From Symsagittifera roscoffensis (Eukaryota; Xenacoelomorpha; Acoela; Convolutidae): a stretch of DNA of 64,000 nucleotides. Below, piece by piece: positions 21,349 through 33,480 of this stretch. The DNA lies in contig NC_087068.1 in assembly GCF_963678635.1 (NCBI RefSeq), forward strand, positions 46,143,785 to 46,207,784, in the 5' to 3' direction. The notes under the pieces are model-generated. The model did no database searches. It saw only the letters and a list, made by a program, of their open reading frames with translations, and was not told the DNA's origin. Made by a program: the position numbers and the translations under genes. Position 1 is the stretch's first letter; every line of letters starts with the position of its first letter.

Positions 21349-23472
21349 CGAAATGATTTGCAGCAAAAACATCTTGTTCTATATTATCTTTTCTTTTTCT
21401 TGTTCATTTTTTTCTCACAAAATTTCGCTGAAAAGGCTGATTTTTCAGAGGGCATTTGAAGAAAGTTTGCGCAAAATTACTTCTCTTAACGCGGGAATCC
21501 TAGGGCTGCAAAGTCTTATCGGGATTTCTTGAAATTTTACCGTTTGCGGTAAAAAATTTTCCTCGATTGAGTTCAGCTCACCATAACATTGGGGAAATTT
21601 TTTTGAGATTAAAACCTTTTGTTAAATTTCTGAAAAAAAAATAATTTAAAATTTGTTGGTCAACTGAAATTGTTACCACTTTTATAAATTCTAGGCAATC
21701 GATTCTACGTTATTCTGCAACTTTTTTGTAAATAAGTGTTTTTATTCCTTGTTTTCGCTGCGGGTATTGTTTAAAAAATCAATGAAATCAGGTGCGGATT
21801 TAGGGGGGGGGGGGTAGGCGGACGCCTCTTTTCTCAGGGATTCGACACCCTGCCGACCCAAAGGGTCCCCCTTTGTACTGTTTGCGATATCGATTTTCGT
21901 TGACGGACCCTAAAAATTTTTCTAAAGGCGCCAATAGTTTTGAGAGGAAGCGCGCGCCAAAAAAACGCGATTTTTTGGTAAACATTTTCCAAAAATTGCC
22001 TAAAACCGCTCTTTTTGGCCTGTTTTTTTTTTAAAATATGGCTTGCAGCGTTGAGATTATGGCCAAAACAGGGACTTCTTAGTGCTTTGGGAGAGCTCGA
22101 AAAATCAAAATGGTTGACCTACAAAAAAAAGAAGTCGACAAATTAATCAAAGTTTTTTTGAAAATCCGCCCCTCCCCCTTGAAAAAATCCCAGATCCGCC
22201 CCTGAATGAAGTATATTGCCAATCAATTATCATAGAATAAAAATCACTGTTTTGATGAACATAATCTATTCTAATTGATTTTTTTTTTTCACTTTTTTGA
22301 GGAGCGAATTTCAACGCACATAAAGGGTTTCCTACTCTTTAAACTTAAGTTGGAGTTTTGTTTTTTTTCTGCGCAATTTCGTTTTTTGTTTCTGTTTATC
22401 AATTTGCTCAATTTCTCTATTTTGTTTTTTTTTTCAACAAATTTTTTAAAATCAATCAGAAATTTTGAGGGAGGATTGTTTAAGTTGTAAGTGGACTGTT
22501 CTGCAAGAGATCGCGTTCCAAAAAAAATAATTTAAAAAATCATTCAAAAGCTTCAAGTGGTTCAGGTGGTCAAATTGGGGGCATTGGTTCATGTGCAGGG
22601 TACTTCAGTTGGTTCAGGTGGTCAGGTGGGGGCTGTTGGTTCAAGTGCGGGGGCTGATGGGCAAACCAACTGGGTCGAATCATGAGTCGAACAGGGTCGA
22701 ATCATGAGTCGAACAGGGTCGAATCATGAGTCGAACAGGATCAAATCATGAGTCGAACAGGGTCGAAACATGAGTCGAACAGGGTCGCAACATAAATTTG
22801 GGTCGCGCAAAGTCGCAACATGCCTCCGCCTTGTTCTGGAAAGTCGCACCGTTTCCGCATTGGCCTATTACCCCTTTTTTCAGTTCTGATTGATTCATTT
22901 AACAGAAATTTTGATAATTTTTTTTCTAAACTCAGTTGGGTCGATTACCGTTGAAAACATTTTCGTTTAGTTGAGACGTTGACTTTCGAAACACCGCTAA
23001 CTTCTTCGATTCATTCAAAATATAATGGGATGCGTTCAATCACATTTTCATTCGGCTGAGTCTGACCAAAACTAATTGGTTTACTTCAAACACCGTCGAA
23101 CACTTTATCCTTTGGTCTTGTCAGTCGAAACATAGCTAGCTTGAGTCGAGTCGGTCGCAACACAGTTAACTTACAACAAACACAATCGAAGCCATTTTTT
23201 CTTTGATCAAGTCGGTCAAACATTGCAAAATTGGGTCGAGTCGGTCAAAACATAGCCATTTTTAAACGAACCGGTCGAAACATAGCCATTTTTGGTCTGT
23301 TTCATTGAAAGGTAAGTTCGGCAACTCAACTCGGGCTACACGAATCTACGATGCTCAATGCTGTGGCATTTTCTATTATATTTTGTGGCTGTCCAGGTTG
23401 AGATTTTTGAAAGGTGATTTGACAGAAACAGTCCATTGTAGTTCAGGACTCTGCTAATTCCCGATAAAGTTT
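21349..23472. repeat. 2.12-kb tandem array, unit 3
   Basis: 2,124 bp. Shares the GGAGCGAATT variant with unit 2, which suggests that units 2 and 3 are sisters. Confidence 0.95.
21789..22204. mobile_element. hAT-like MITE copy in unit 3
   Basis: Intact inverted ends; flanks as in units 1 and 2. Confidence 0.75.
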
Positions 23473-25588
23473 CGAAATGATTTGCAGCAAAAACATCTTG
23501 TTCTATATTATCTTTTCTTTTTCTTGTTCATTTTTTTCTCACAAAATTTCGCTGAAAAGGCTGATTTTTCAGAGGGCATTTGAAGAAAGTTTGCGCAAAA
23601 TTACTTCTCTTAACGCGGGAATCCTAGGGCTGCAAAGTCTTATCGGGATTTCTTGAAATTTTACCGTTTGCGGTAAAAAATTTTCCTCGATTGAGTTCAG
23701 CTCACCATAACATTGGGGAAATTTTTTTGAGATTAAAACCTTTTGTTAAATTTCTGAAAAAAAAATAATTTAAAATTTGTTGGTCAACTGAAATTGTTAC
23801 CACTTTTATAAATTCTAGGCAATCGATTCTACGTTATTCTGCAACTTTTTTGTAAATAAGTGTTTTTATTCCTTGTTTTCGCTGCGGGTATTGTTTAAAA
23901 AATCAATGAAATCAGGTGCGGTTTTAGGGGGGGGGGGGAGGTGGACGCCTCTTTTCTCAGGGATTCGACACCCTGCCGACCCAAAGGGTCCCCCTTTGTA
24001 CTGTTTGCGATATCGATTTTCGTTGACGGACCCTAAAAATTTTTCTAAAGGCGCCAATAGTTTTGAGAGGAAGCGCGCGCCAAAAAAACGCGATTTTTTG
24101 GTAAACATTTTCCAAAAATTGCCTAAAACCGCTCTTTTTGGCCTATTTTTTTTTTAAATATGGCTTGCAGCGTTGAGATTATGGCCAAAACAGGGACTTC
24201 TTAGTGCTTTGGGAGAGCTCGAAAAATCAAAATGGTTGACCTACAAAAAAAGAAGTCGACAAATTAATCAAAGTTTTTTTGAAAATCCGCCCCTCCCCCT
24301 TGAAAAAATCCCAGATCCGCCCCTGAATGAAGTATATTGCCAATCAATTATCATAGAATAAAAATCACTGTTTTGATGAACATAATCTATTCTAATTGAT
24401 TTTTTTTTTCACTTTTTTGAGAAGCGAATTTCAACGCACATAAAGGGTTTCCTACTCTTTAAACTTAAGTTGGAGTTTTGTTTTTTTTCTGCGCAATTTC
24501 GTTTTTTGTTTCTGTTTATCAATTTGCTCAATTTCTCTATTTTGTTTTTTTTTTCAACAAATTTTTTAAAATCAATCAGAAATTTTGAGGGAGGATTGTT
24601 TAAGTTGTAAGTGGACTGTTCTGCAAGAGGTCGCGTTCCAAAAAAAATAATTTAAAAAATCATTCAAAAGCTTCAAGTGGTTCAGGTGGTCAAATTGGGG
24701 GCATTGGTTCATGTGCAGGGTACTTCAGTTGGTTCAGGTGGTCAGGTGGGGGCTGTTGGTTCAAGTGCGGGGGCTGATGGGCAAACCAACTGGGTCGAAT
24801 CATGAGTCGAACAGGGTCGAATCATGAGTCGAACAGGGTCGAATCATGAGTCGAACAGGATCAAATCATGAGTCGAACAGGGTCGAAACATGAGTCGAAC
24901 AGGGTCGCAACATAAATTTGGGTCGCGCAAAGTCGCAACATGCCTCCGCCTTGTTCTGGAAAGTCGCACCGTTTCCGCATTGGCCTATTACCCCTTTTTT
25001 CAGTTCTGATTGATTCATTTAACAGAAATTTTGATAATTTTTTTTCTAAACTCAGTTGGGTCGATTACCGTTGAAAACATTTTCGTTTAGTTGAGACGTT
25101 GACTTTCGAAACACCGCTAACTTCTTCGATTCATTCAAAATATAATGGGATGCGTTCAATCACATTTTCATTCGGCTGAGTCTGACCAAAACTAATTGGT
25201 TTACTTCAAACACCGTCGAACACTTTATCCTTTGGTCTTGTCAGTCGAAACATAGCTAGCTTGAGTCGAGTCGGTCGCAACACAGTTAACTTACAACAAA
25301 CACAATCGAAGCCATTTTTTCTTTGATCAAGTCGGTCAAACATTGCAAAATTGGGTAGTCGGTCAAAACATAGCCATTTTTAAACGAACCGGTCGAAACA
25401 TAGCCATTTTTGGTCTGTTTCATTGAAAGGTAAGTTCGGCAACTCAACTCGGGCTACACGAATCTACGATGCTCAATGCTGTGGCATTTTCTATTATATT
25501 TTGTGGCTGTCCAGGTTGAGATTTTTGAAAGGTGATTTGACAGAAACAGTCCATTGTAGTTCAGGATTCTGCTAATTCCCGATAAAGT
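23473..25588. repeat. 2.12-kb tandem array, unit 4 (last)
   Basis: 2,116 bp, ending at GCTAATTCCCGATAAAGTCG, where the other units continue into TTTCGAAATG. Private changes include GCGGTTTTAGG in the MITE (GGATTT elsewhere), GGTGGACGCC, and loss of three bases (GGGTAGTC for GGGTCGAGTC) near 25355. Confidence 0.95.
23913..24325. mobile_element. hAT-like MITE copy in unit 4
   Basis: As in the other units, but the left end carries the GGTTTT substitution. Confidence 0.75.
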
Positions 25589-25735
25589 CGAACAAAGTCG
25601 AACAAAGTCTAGCAAAGTCGAGCAAAGTCGAAAAAAGTCCGGTAAAGTCAATTAAAGTCAAAAACGGACATCGTTCGACTGAAAAAGTCGAAAACGGACA
25701 TCGTTCGACCATTTCGGTCAAATCATGAGACGAGC
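25585..25735. repeat. GTCGAACAAA-type tandem repeat at the end of the array
   Basis: About eight copies of a 10-mer (GTCGAACAAA, GTCTAGCAAA, GTCGAGCAAA, GTCCGGTAAA, GTCAATTAAA) followed by two copies of GTCGAAAACGGACATCGTTC-like sequence. It starts where unit 4 stops. Confidence 0.85.
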
Positions 25736-26114
25736 ACCTCAGCCCGGGAAACTTGAACAACAGAGTTTTAGGAAGGTCAATCAATGTACAGCAGGGTCAA
25801 AAACGGACAATGATCAACCCTGGAAGTCAACAGCAGACACTGTTCCATTCACGAAGTACAGAAAACACAGCGGTCGACGCATACAGTCAATGCATAATTC
25901 GATCCACACGGCTTGTTTTTAGTTAACCGTACTCCACTCACAATTTGGTTAGAAAAAAATTTCATGTTTTGACTGCATTTCTGGGTCTAAATACACATGA
26001 TTATAGACAACATTCCGAGAAAAAATGAATTTTGATCATTAATACTAAGCTAAGAAATGAGAAACGACTTTCGAATCCAGATAATCTTTTGATAAAATTT
26101 TTTTTCAAAATTAC

Positions 26115-27651
26115 GAGGCCAAACTATGCACTGGATAGGTGCACAATTTTGTACCTGTATGTTTCTGGATTCCAGAGACAAGTATTTAAACATATTCTAA
26201 AATGTAAGTGGATTCCACATACAAGATTTACGTGGATTCTGCGTACACATACTTAAAACTTAAATTTTAACGTCCCATTTAATTTGTTGCGGATTCCGCA
26301 ACAAGCAAATATAGCTAGTCGCTCTGGATTCCGCAATTGTCAGTGGATTCCGCAAAATTTAAGTGGAATCCGTAAATGAAAGTGGAAGGCGCAAAATTTT
26401 TAAGCGGAATCCGCAAACTGTAAAGGAATTCAGAAATTTGTTTATTACTGGACTTGCATATGCACTTTCGGAATTTAAAAGGAAAAAGGACTTAAATACT
26501 GTCAGCGGAATCCACGAAAAAATCTTAAAGCATTGGTTAACTAAATCGATGAAAGTCACACTTTAGTATTTGCCAGCAGTTTTTGGGATCATAGTTTTGG
26601 AAACACAAAACCGAATAAATTATTTGCGTTAAATCGGTAACTGGGTTGACATTTCGCCAAACTAGGTCAGTATTTCGGATTCAGTAATAAAGAATCATTA
26701 TTAGGGATTTTGTATTTGATATTCAGTATTTGGGAGTGTGAATTCAAACCATTTTGTTCACAGGGAGTAAATGATCTATTTAACTAATTTGAGCAAATTA
26801 GCAATAGATAAAAACTACTAAAAATGAATTACCGCAAAAATAGATTTTAGGTTAAAAAACACAAATTTATAGTCTGAAAATAGCCTTATCAAACTATTTT
26901 CTGGTTTCGCATTGTGAAAATTTTTCAAAATGGCTAAATTCAAACTTTTTTCCTTTAATTTAATGGCTTGAAATCAACTGATGAATAGATTTACAGGAAT
27001 TGAGATTGATGACAGGAATTGAGATCGAAGTTAACCTTTGTAGCAAGTGAGATTGAAGCTGGATATGTTTGACAGGAATTGAGATGACATTGAAGTTGCG
27101 TATAAGTTTCAGGAATTGAGATCGAAGTTAGGTATGTTGAACAGGATTTGACATCGAAGTTCGGTGTTTGACAGGAACTGAGATCAAACGTTTGGCATTC
27201 CAACTGTTAGCTGATCAACGTAGTAATTAAAACATATAGTTTCAAAGGGTACTACACATACATATATGTAAACAGAAACCGCAAACAAAATGCGGATTCC
27301 ACTTACACTTTGAGGATTCCACTGACACTTTGCGGATTCCACTTACAGTTTGCGGATTCCGCTTACAGTTGCGAATTTCGCAAGAGCTCAATTCAACTAT
27401 ACAGATGATTCATTATTTGATTGTGGACTCTATACACTGTTCTGGATTTCGCAAATACGGTTGCGGATTACGCAACTTCGCCTATTTTTGAAGCGATTTT
27501 GAACGGTACAGTGTTTTACGTATTTGTTTATGGATCCCAAAACAGCAAAAAAGATCAAAGAAAGGAAACAATAATAAGAATTCCGCGACAATTCTGATTT
27601 GGGCCTGTTGCAGAATCTGCTTAAAATGCTCAGAATGCACAGTTTGGCCTC
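26115..27651. mobile_element. Complete foldback-like element (1,537 bp), copy 3
   Basis: Terminal inverted repeat GAGGCCAAACTATGCA at 26115, answered by TGCACAGTTTGGCCTC ending at 27651. The left arm (about 26160-26530) is built of GGATTCCGCAA iterons separated by TGTAAGT-like spacers. The right arm (about 27285-27480) has the same iterons inverted (TGCGGATTCCACTTACA). The centre contains a minisatellite of AGGAATTGAGATCGAAGTT phrases and no coding frame. No target duplication is obvious at the ends. Confidence 0.75.
26985..27195. repeat. AGGAATTGAGATCGAAGTT minisatellite in element copy 3
   Basis: About seven imperfect copies of a 25-35 bp phrase, CAGGAATTGAGATCGAAGTT plus a variable spacer. 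The same block is at about 28735-28945 in copy 4. It is absent from the copies at 9-12.7 kb, whose centre holds TATTTGGGA palindromes instead. Confidence 0.8.
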
Positions 27652-27791
27652 TTCATGAAATGAAATGAACGAGCTAAATTTATGATTTTTTGGGGGGAAA
27701 AAATTGCGTTCTGTTTGGTCAGCGTTGAAAACGAAATTTTTGCAATTCAAAGACTTTTTTTGTACATTTTGTTCATGTTCTGTTCATATTT

Positions 27792-29520
27792 GACTGCATT
27801 TCTGGGTTTTAATACACATGATTATAGACAACTTTCCGAGATAAAATGAATTTTTTTTTCAACATTACGAGGCCAAACTATGCACTGGATAGGTGCACAA
27901 TTTTGCAACTGTATGTTTCTGGATTCCAGAGACAAGTATTTAAAAATATTCTAAAATGTAAATGGTTTCCACATACAAGAATTACGTGGATTCTGCGTAC
28001 ATATACTTGTAACGTAAAACTTGTCGGCACGTTTAATTTGTTGTGGATTCCGCAACAAGCAAATATAGATAGTTGTTCTGGATTCAGCAACTTTAAGTAG
28101 ATCCCGCAAAATTTAAGTGGAATCCGTAAGTTTAAGTGGAATCCGCAAATTTTGTAAGCGGGATCCGCAAACTATAAAGCAATTCTGAAATTTGTTGATT
28201 ATTACTGGACTTGCATATGCACGTTTTGAATTTAAAAGCAAAAAAAACTTAACCATTGTCAGCGGAATCCACGAACAAATCTTAAAACATTGGTTAACTA
28301 AATCGATGGATGTCACACTTTAGTATTTGCAAGCAGTTTTTGGAATCATAGTTTTGGAAACACAAAACCGAATAAATTATTTGGGTTAAATCGGTAACTG
28401 GGTTGACATTTCGCCGAACTAGGTCAGTATTTCGGATTCAGTAATAAAGATTCATTATTTGGGATTTTGTATTTGAGATTCAGTATTTACGAGCGTGAAT
28501 TCAAATCAATTTGTTCACAGGGAGTAAATGATCTATTTAACTAATTTGAGCAAATTAGGATTAGATAAAAATTACTAAAATTAAATTAGAGCAAAATAAG
28601 ATTTGAAGTTCAAAAAAACGAATATATAGTCCTGAAAATAGCCTTATCAAACTCTGTTCTGGTTTTGCATTTTGAAAATTGGCTAAATTAAAACTTTTTT
28701 CCTTTAATTGAAGGGCTTGAAATCAACTGATGAATAAATTTACAGGAATTGAGATTGATGACAGGAACTGAGATCGAAGTTAACCTTTGTAGGAAGTGAG
28801 ATTGAAGCTGGTTATGTTTGACAGGAATTGAGATGAGATCGAAGTTGCGTATAAGTTTCAGGAATTGAGATCGAAGTTAGGTATGTTGAACAGGATTTGA
28901 CATCGAAGTTCGGTGTTTGACAGGAACTGAGATCAAACGTTTGGCATTCCAACTGTTAGCTGATCAACGTAGTAATTAAAAGATATAGTTTTAAACGGTA
29001 CTACACATATATATATATGTAAACGGAAACTGCAAATAAAATGCGGATTCCACTTACAGTTTGCGGATTCCAATCACACTTTGCGGATTCCACTTACAGT
29101 TTGCGGATTCCGCTCACAGTTGCGGATTCCGCAACAGCTCAATTCAACTATACACATGTCTCATTATTCGTTTGTGGACTCCACACACTGTTCTGGATTT
29201 CGCAAATACGGTTGCGGATTACGCAACTTCGCCTATTTTTGAAGCGATTTTGAACGGTACAGTGTTTTACGTATTTGTTTGTGGATCCCAAAACAGCAAA
29301 AAAGATCAAAGAAAGGAAACAATAATAAGAATTCCGCGACAATTCTGGTTTGGGCCTGTTGCAGAATCTGCTTAAAATGCTCAGAATGCACAGTTTGGCC
29401 TCTTCATGAAATGAAATGAACGAGCTAAATTTATGAATTTTTGGGAAAAAGAAATTGCGTTCTGTTTGGTCAGCGACGAAAACGAAATTTTTGCAATTCA
29501 AAGACTAATTTTGTACGTTT
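27792..29520. repeat. Tandem unit C (about 1,730 bp), direct copy of unit B
   Basis: Homologous to unit B along its length, but clearly more diverged than the A1/A2 pair. Similarity ends near 29510 after GCAATTCAAAGACT. Confidence 0.85.
27869..29402. mobile_element. Complete foldback-like element (1,534 bp), copy 4
   Basis: Same ends as copy 3: GAGGCCAAACTATGCA at 27869 and TGCACAGTTTGGCCTC ending at 29402. The iteron arms are at about 27910-28280 and 29040-29225. Confidence 0.75.
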
Positions 29521-29544
29521 TTGGTTTACTGTACAAAATCGGAC

Positions 29545-29660
29545 ACCTTTTTTATGTCCACACGGTGTGAAAACTGATTCATTCCGTCCACACTGTCTGA
29601 AAACGGTTTCCTTTGGTCCACGCCGTCTGACCATAGCAGTTTTTGGTAAATCATAGCAGT
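29545..29660. repeat. Three imperfect 32-35 bp repeats
   Basis: GTCCACACGGTGTGAAAACT, GTCCACACTGTCTGAAAACG and GTCCACGCCGTCTGACCATA occur in direct order, then a doubled TAGCAGTTT phrase. Confidence 0.7.
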
Positions 29661-30524
29661 TTCCATGAAAAATTGGTAAAAGTAGAGAATTGCTGTTGGC
29701 GAGGCAGCAGCTGTTTAGCATTTAGCAAACTGATGAAAAAACAATTTTCAATCAACTAGTTTGTATTTGTAAAGGTATTTTTCACAAAGTTCCAGTTAAG
29801 AATAAAGACAGATTTTTTGCAAACTCAGACATTCACTTTCTCGACTTCGTCACATCAACGTTTCACAAATATTTTCATTAAGTTCGCAGACCAACAATAT
29901 GGTTTTTACGAAGAGCCATGCAAAATATTTTTCTTCAGGGGCCGCCTTCTAAAAATTAAAGAATAATGGCGTAAAATGGAGTTTCCCCTGTCAAAATCAG
30001 ATACCTCGGTAGAAACGTCATACGGATTCCGTGGGTATTTCACGTCAAAGCGTTTCAACCGAGATTCAGATTTCGAAATGATTGTTCACAAAAATTATCT
30101 CTGTAGTGTAAAAACGGTGGCTTATTGTGTTTTTTCCCAACCATTAAAAATGGGAAAGAACTTTGTATTTAGGTGTGTTTTCTTTTTGTTTTCCAAGCAA
30201 AACCAGCTACCACAAATAAATAATTGGACTGGTTTGAGTGATATATCAAGTTAAAACCCTTTCATTCGTGATTCGAACAGCAAGCAACAAAAAAAATTCC
30301 CAATTTTTTTTTGTAATGTCGAGAGAAACTTAATTAAATTGTAATGTCGAGCGAATAGAAGCTTACAACAGCTGAATTATGCCTAATGCCTAATTCTGGA
30401 GTTTTTCAAAACCTTAAAACTTATTTTTAAGCAAGTAAAACGAGTTTTTGGAGTTTTTAAGCTTCATTTTTTTTTTTAAATTTTCTAGTCATTTTTCTAC
30501 AAATTTTTTTGACCAATTTGACTA
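29661..30524. other. No gene seen
   Basis: AT-rich spacer. The only longer frame (29976-30254, plus) shows no protein-like features. A TGTAATGTCGAG(A/C)GAA phrase occurs twice near 30315 and 30340. Confidence 0.5.
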
Positions 30525-31787
30525 TATTACTATGACTGTCTTGAAAAAATATGCTTAAAATATATTTTATGCGCCAGATATTTTTATCATACCAAGCAGA
30601 AAGAAAGTAGTTTTCTAAAAACTATGGTCGGAACATTCTGTGCTATTTGCTCAGCAACCGGCTATCCCTGTTACTATTCTGGCTACATCTGCAGAGCTGA
30701 TTAGAAAACTACTCAAACAATGACTTTTTCTTCACTATTTTTTTTTTCATACAGTCAACTTAATTTATTTTGAAAGAGTTTCGAAATTGAACATCAACGT
30801 TTTAATTGCTTCTGGGTTGTAACACTTGAAAAAATAGATAAACTAATCGATTATATTTTATTATGATCAACTAAATGATTTATTTAGGCATAGAACTTCA
30901 ATCACATATGGCCCATTTTAAATCAGTTTTAATTGATTGCATTCCAATCTGCCACCTTCCTTCATTTTAGGTATTGGTTTAAGGAGTAACAAAAGGTGAA
31001 AGTGGTCCGATTCATCCTCAATAGACGGTTTTGTCTTTTTTTGGCCCAAATCTCGACATAGGCTTTACCGCGAAGCTTACTATGTGGTAATATGTGATCT
31101 ATGTGAGTAGCCAAGTAGTTTGCGCTCAAACTTTGCTCACTTTTGTTATTAACTAGCGGTGACTGTTTGCTCATGAAATCATTTAGAAAAAAAAAATTTT
31201 CTTTGAGTTTTGTTTTCAATGAAGTTAGCTTAATGACGAAATGTTTACATCAGAAAACACTTATTTTCTTAAGAAGGTTACAAAGAAAATACAACAAAGA
31301 AAAAATTGAAAAAAGACTTCAATGAGTTTTTAGTACTGCACAAATGCTATTCCACTTTCGCGAGCACCTGGGTTGACGTCCATGCAAGAAAAATGCATAT
31401 CAAACAATTTCATGTATGGAGTCTCTGAAAAAACGCTCATGAAACAATAAACATAGAGGTAAATTGTATAATGAGCTTTTTTCAATCGATTTTTTTTTCA
31501 AAATGTATCTTAAGAGCAATTTTGACATCAAAGAATGTCAGCAAAAAATTTTTATTATACAATTTCCATACATGAAACTTTACAATATGCATGCTTCTAT
31601 AGAAAAACCAGAAAGTGAGGTAAAAGATTTGTTTTGTTTTTTTTATTGCCAACTCTGCTGAAATAAACCTTCTATTGCAAATTTGATAAATTATGTCAAT
31701 AACGCAGTCCATTTTGTGTCAATAATGTAGTCCAGTTTTTACACCACAAATTCAAACTTCTTCAGCAAATGTTTTTCTAATTCAAAC

Positions 31788-32310
31788 AAAACTGCTCGTA
31801 TCAGGGCGAAGCCCTGAATGCTCCGACTGCCTTTTAAGGTTTATGGAGCAGTAATAACAATTAAAAAAATAAAATAATAATTTTTTTTTTAATTGGAATT
31901 TTTTTGAAAATCATCACCCCACACGCCATATGAAATACAAAAGGATAGATTTCGCTCTTTGTAATAAATCAATTATGGCAAATAAGCTTTGTTGAACCAA
32001 TTTGGAACAATTTCTAAGACGGATTAAATCTCCGCTTACGCGTTAAAAGCGCGAATTATATCGCGCGTTAATTGTCCCAAATTGGTCAAAATGGCCAAAA
32101 TGGCAATCTTTAAACCCTCATAATTTTACAAAAAATGATCACAGGTGAAATATCTTTTCAAATTTAAGCTCAGAACAACAATATTTTTCGATATAAAAAA
32201 ATTCCGACAAAAATGGCCAGTTAAAAAGTCGAAATTTGTCTGAAGAAAAAAAAACCCACCCCGAGCACAAATATTCCGTTACTTTCGTATCGAAAGTCGG
32301 AACAACAAGT
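31788..32310. repeat. Hairpin-bearing interspersed repeat, copy 1
   Basis: Begins ACTGCTCGTAT then the perfect hairpin CAGGGCGAAGCCCTG, with CTCCGACTGCCTTTTA after it. Ends TTCGTATCGAAAGTCGGAA. The interior includes CGCTTACGCGTTAAAAGCGC. GC-rich palindromes in an AT-rich setting suggest a small non-autonomous transposon of unknown class. Confidence 0.7.
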
Positions 32311-32649
32311 ATTGTTTTAATGATTTAAATTGCTGTTTTGTATCTACAATTTTCAACAAACGGTCAGTTTTTTTAACCACTGAATTCTTCTAGAAGAAGA
32401 ATTTTTCTCCATGTACAGAAAATTAGATTTTTGTATATCATTCCATGTGTATTTTCAACAATAATTCACATAGCAAAATTGCCAAAAGCAAATTATCTGC
32501 GTGATAACTGCCACTTAAAAATGGTTTTTCTTATGTAGAAGCCCTTTGTTTAGTGTGTTTTGAAGAAGTCGAAAAAATTCAAAAGAAAAAATGATAGTTT
32601 ATGATAAATTATTGAAAAATTGTTTATTATACAATTTCATATAATAACA

Positions 32650-33030
32650 AGACTGCTCGTATCAGGGCGAAGCCCTGAATGTTCCGACTGCCTTTTATGG
32701 TTTATAGGGCAGTATTAACATCAAAAAGTTAAATGTAATAAAACAAAATGAAATTTGAGTTTTTTTTATGAAAATCATCCCTTCACAAGCCATATAAAGT
32801 ACAAAAGGATAGATTTCGCTCCTTGTAACAAATCAATCATGGCAAATAAGTTTTTTTCAACCAATTTAGAACAATTTCTAAGACGGATTAACTCTCCGCT
32901 TACGCGTTAATAGCGCGAAATATATTGCGCGTATCCGTCAAATATGGCTAGTTAAAAAGTCGAATTTGTCTGAAAAAAACCCAACCCGAGCACAAATATT
33001 CCGTTACCTTCGTATCGAAAGTCGGAAAAA
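32650..33030. repeat. Hairpin-bearing interspersed repeat, copy 2 (internally deleted)
   Basis: Same start and end as copy 1, but lacking about 150 bp from the middle. About 85-90% similar by eye. Confidence 0.7.
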
Positions 33031-33480
33031 AAATCAATCAAAATGGTTTCAAACAATTTTAGTAATAAAAATCTGGCATAAAACTTGTTTTTCAGTTCAA
33101 GATTGTCGGTAAAATAGTTGTGTAAATGCTTGTTTTGCAATTTTTATGCATTTTCCTTTTGTGAAATTGCATAATGAATCTCGTTGCTTTCATTCTAAGA
33201 AAAAGTTAGATAAGCACTTCTTTGTCAACCCGGGTACTTAAAACATTTAAAAATTTACTTATGAATATTTAGCGGTTTGTAATTAAATCCATGAATTAAC
33301 AAGGATAGCCAGTTACTGTGCAACTAGCACAAAATTTTCCGACCATAAACTCAAAAAAAAACTACAGGAGAAATTTTTTTTTCAGTTTTTTTTGTAGTTT
33401 CTTCTGCGTGGTGTGATAAAATGAACTGACGTAAAACTACAATTTAGGCATAATCGACAGTCATACTAATATACGCAAAC

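Larger units (their letters stand above)
25971..27791. repeat. Tandem unit B (1,821 bp) with a complete foldback-like element
   Basis: Starts at GACTGCATTTCTGGGT, which recurs at 27792. Unit B has an insertion of about 60 bp (ATCATTAATACTAAGC...) between the leader and the element terminus that unit C lacks. Confidence 0.85.
30525..33480. mobile_element. Nested inverted-repeat composite (about 3 kb)
   Basis: The left arm (30525-30668: TATGACTGTC ... ACCAAGCAGAA ... ATGGTCGGAA ... CTATCC) is answered inverted by the right arm (33300-33465: GGATAGCC ... TTCCGACCAT ... TTCTGCGTGGT ... GACAGTCATA). The arms are imperfect but colinear over at least 140 bp. Inside lies a second inverted pair, ACCTGGGTTGAC at 31368 against GTCAACCCGGGT at 33225. 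The interior also holds two copies of a hairpin-bearing repeat. No transposase frame was found. Confidence 0.6.
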
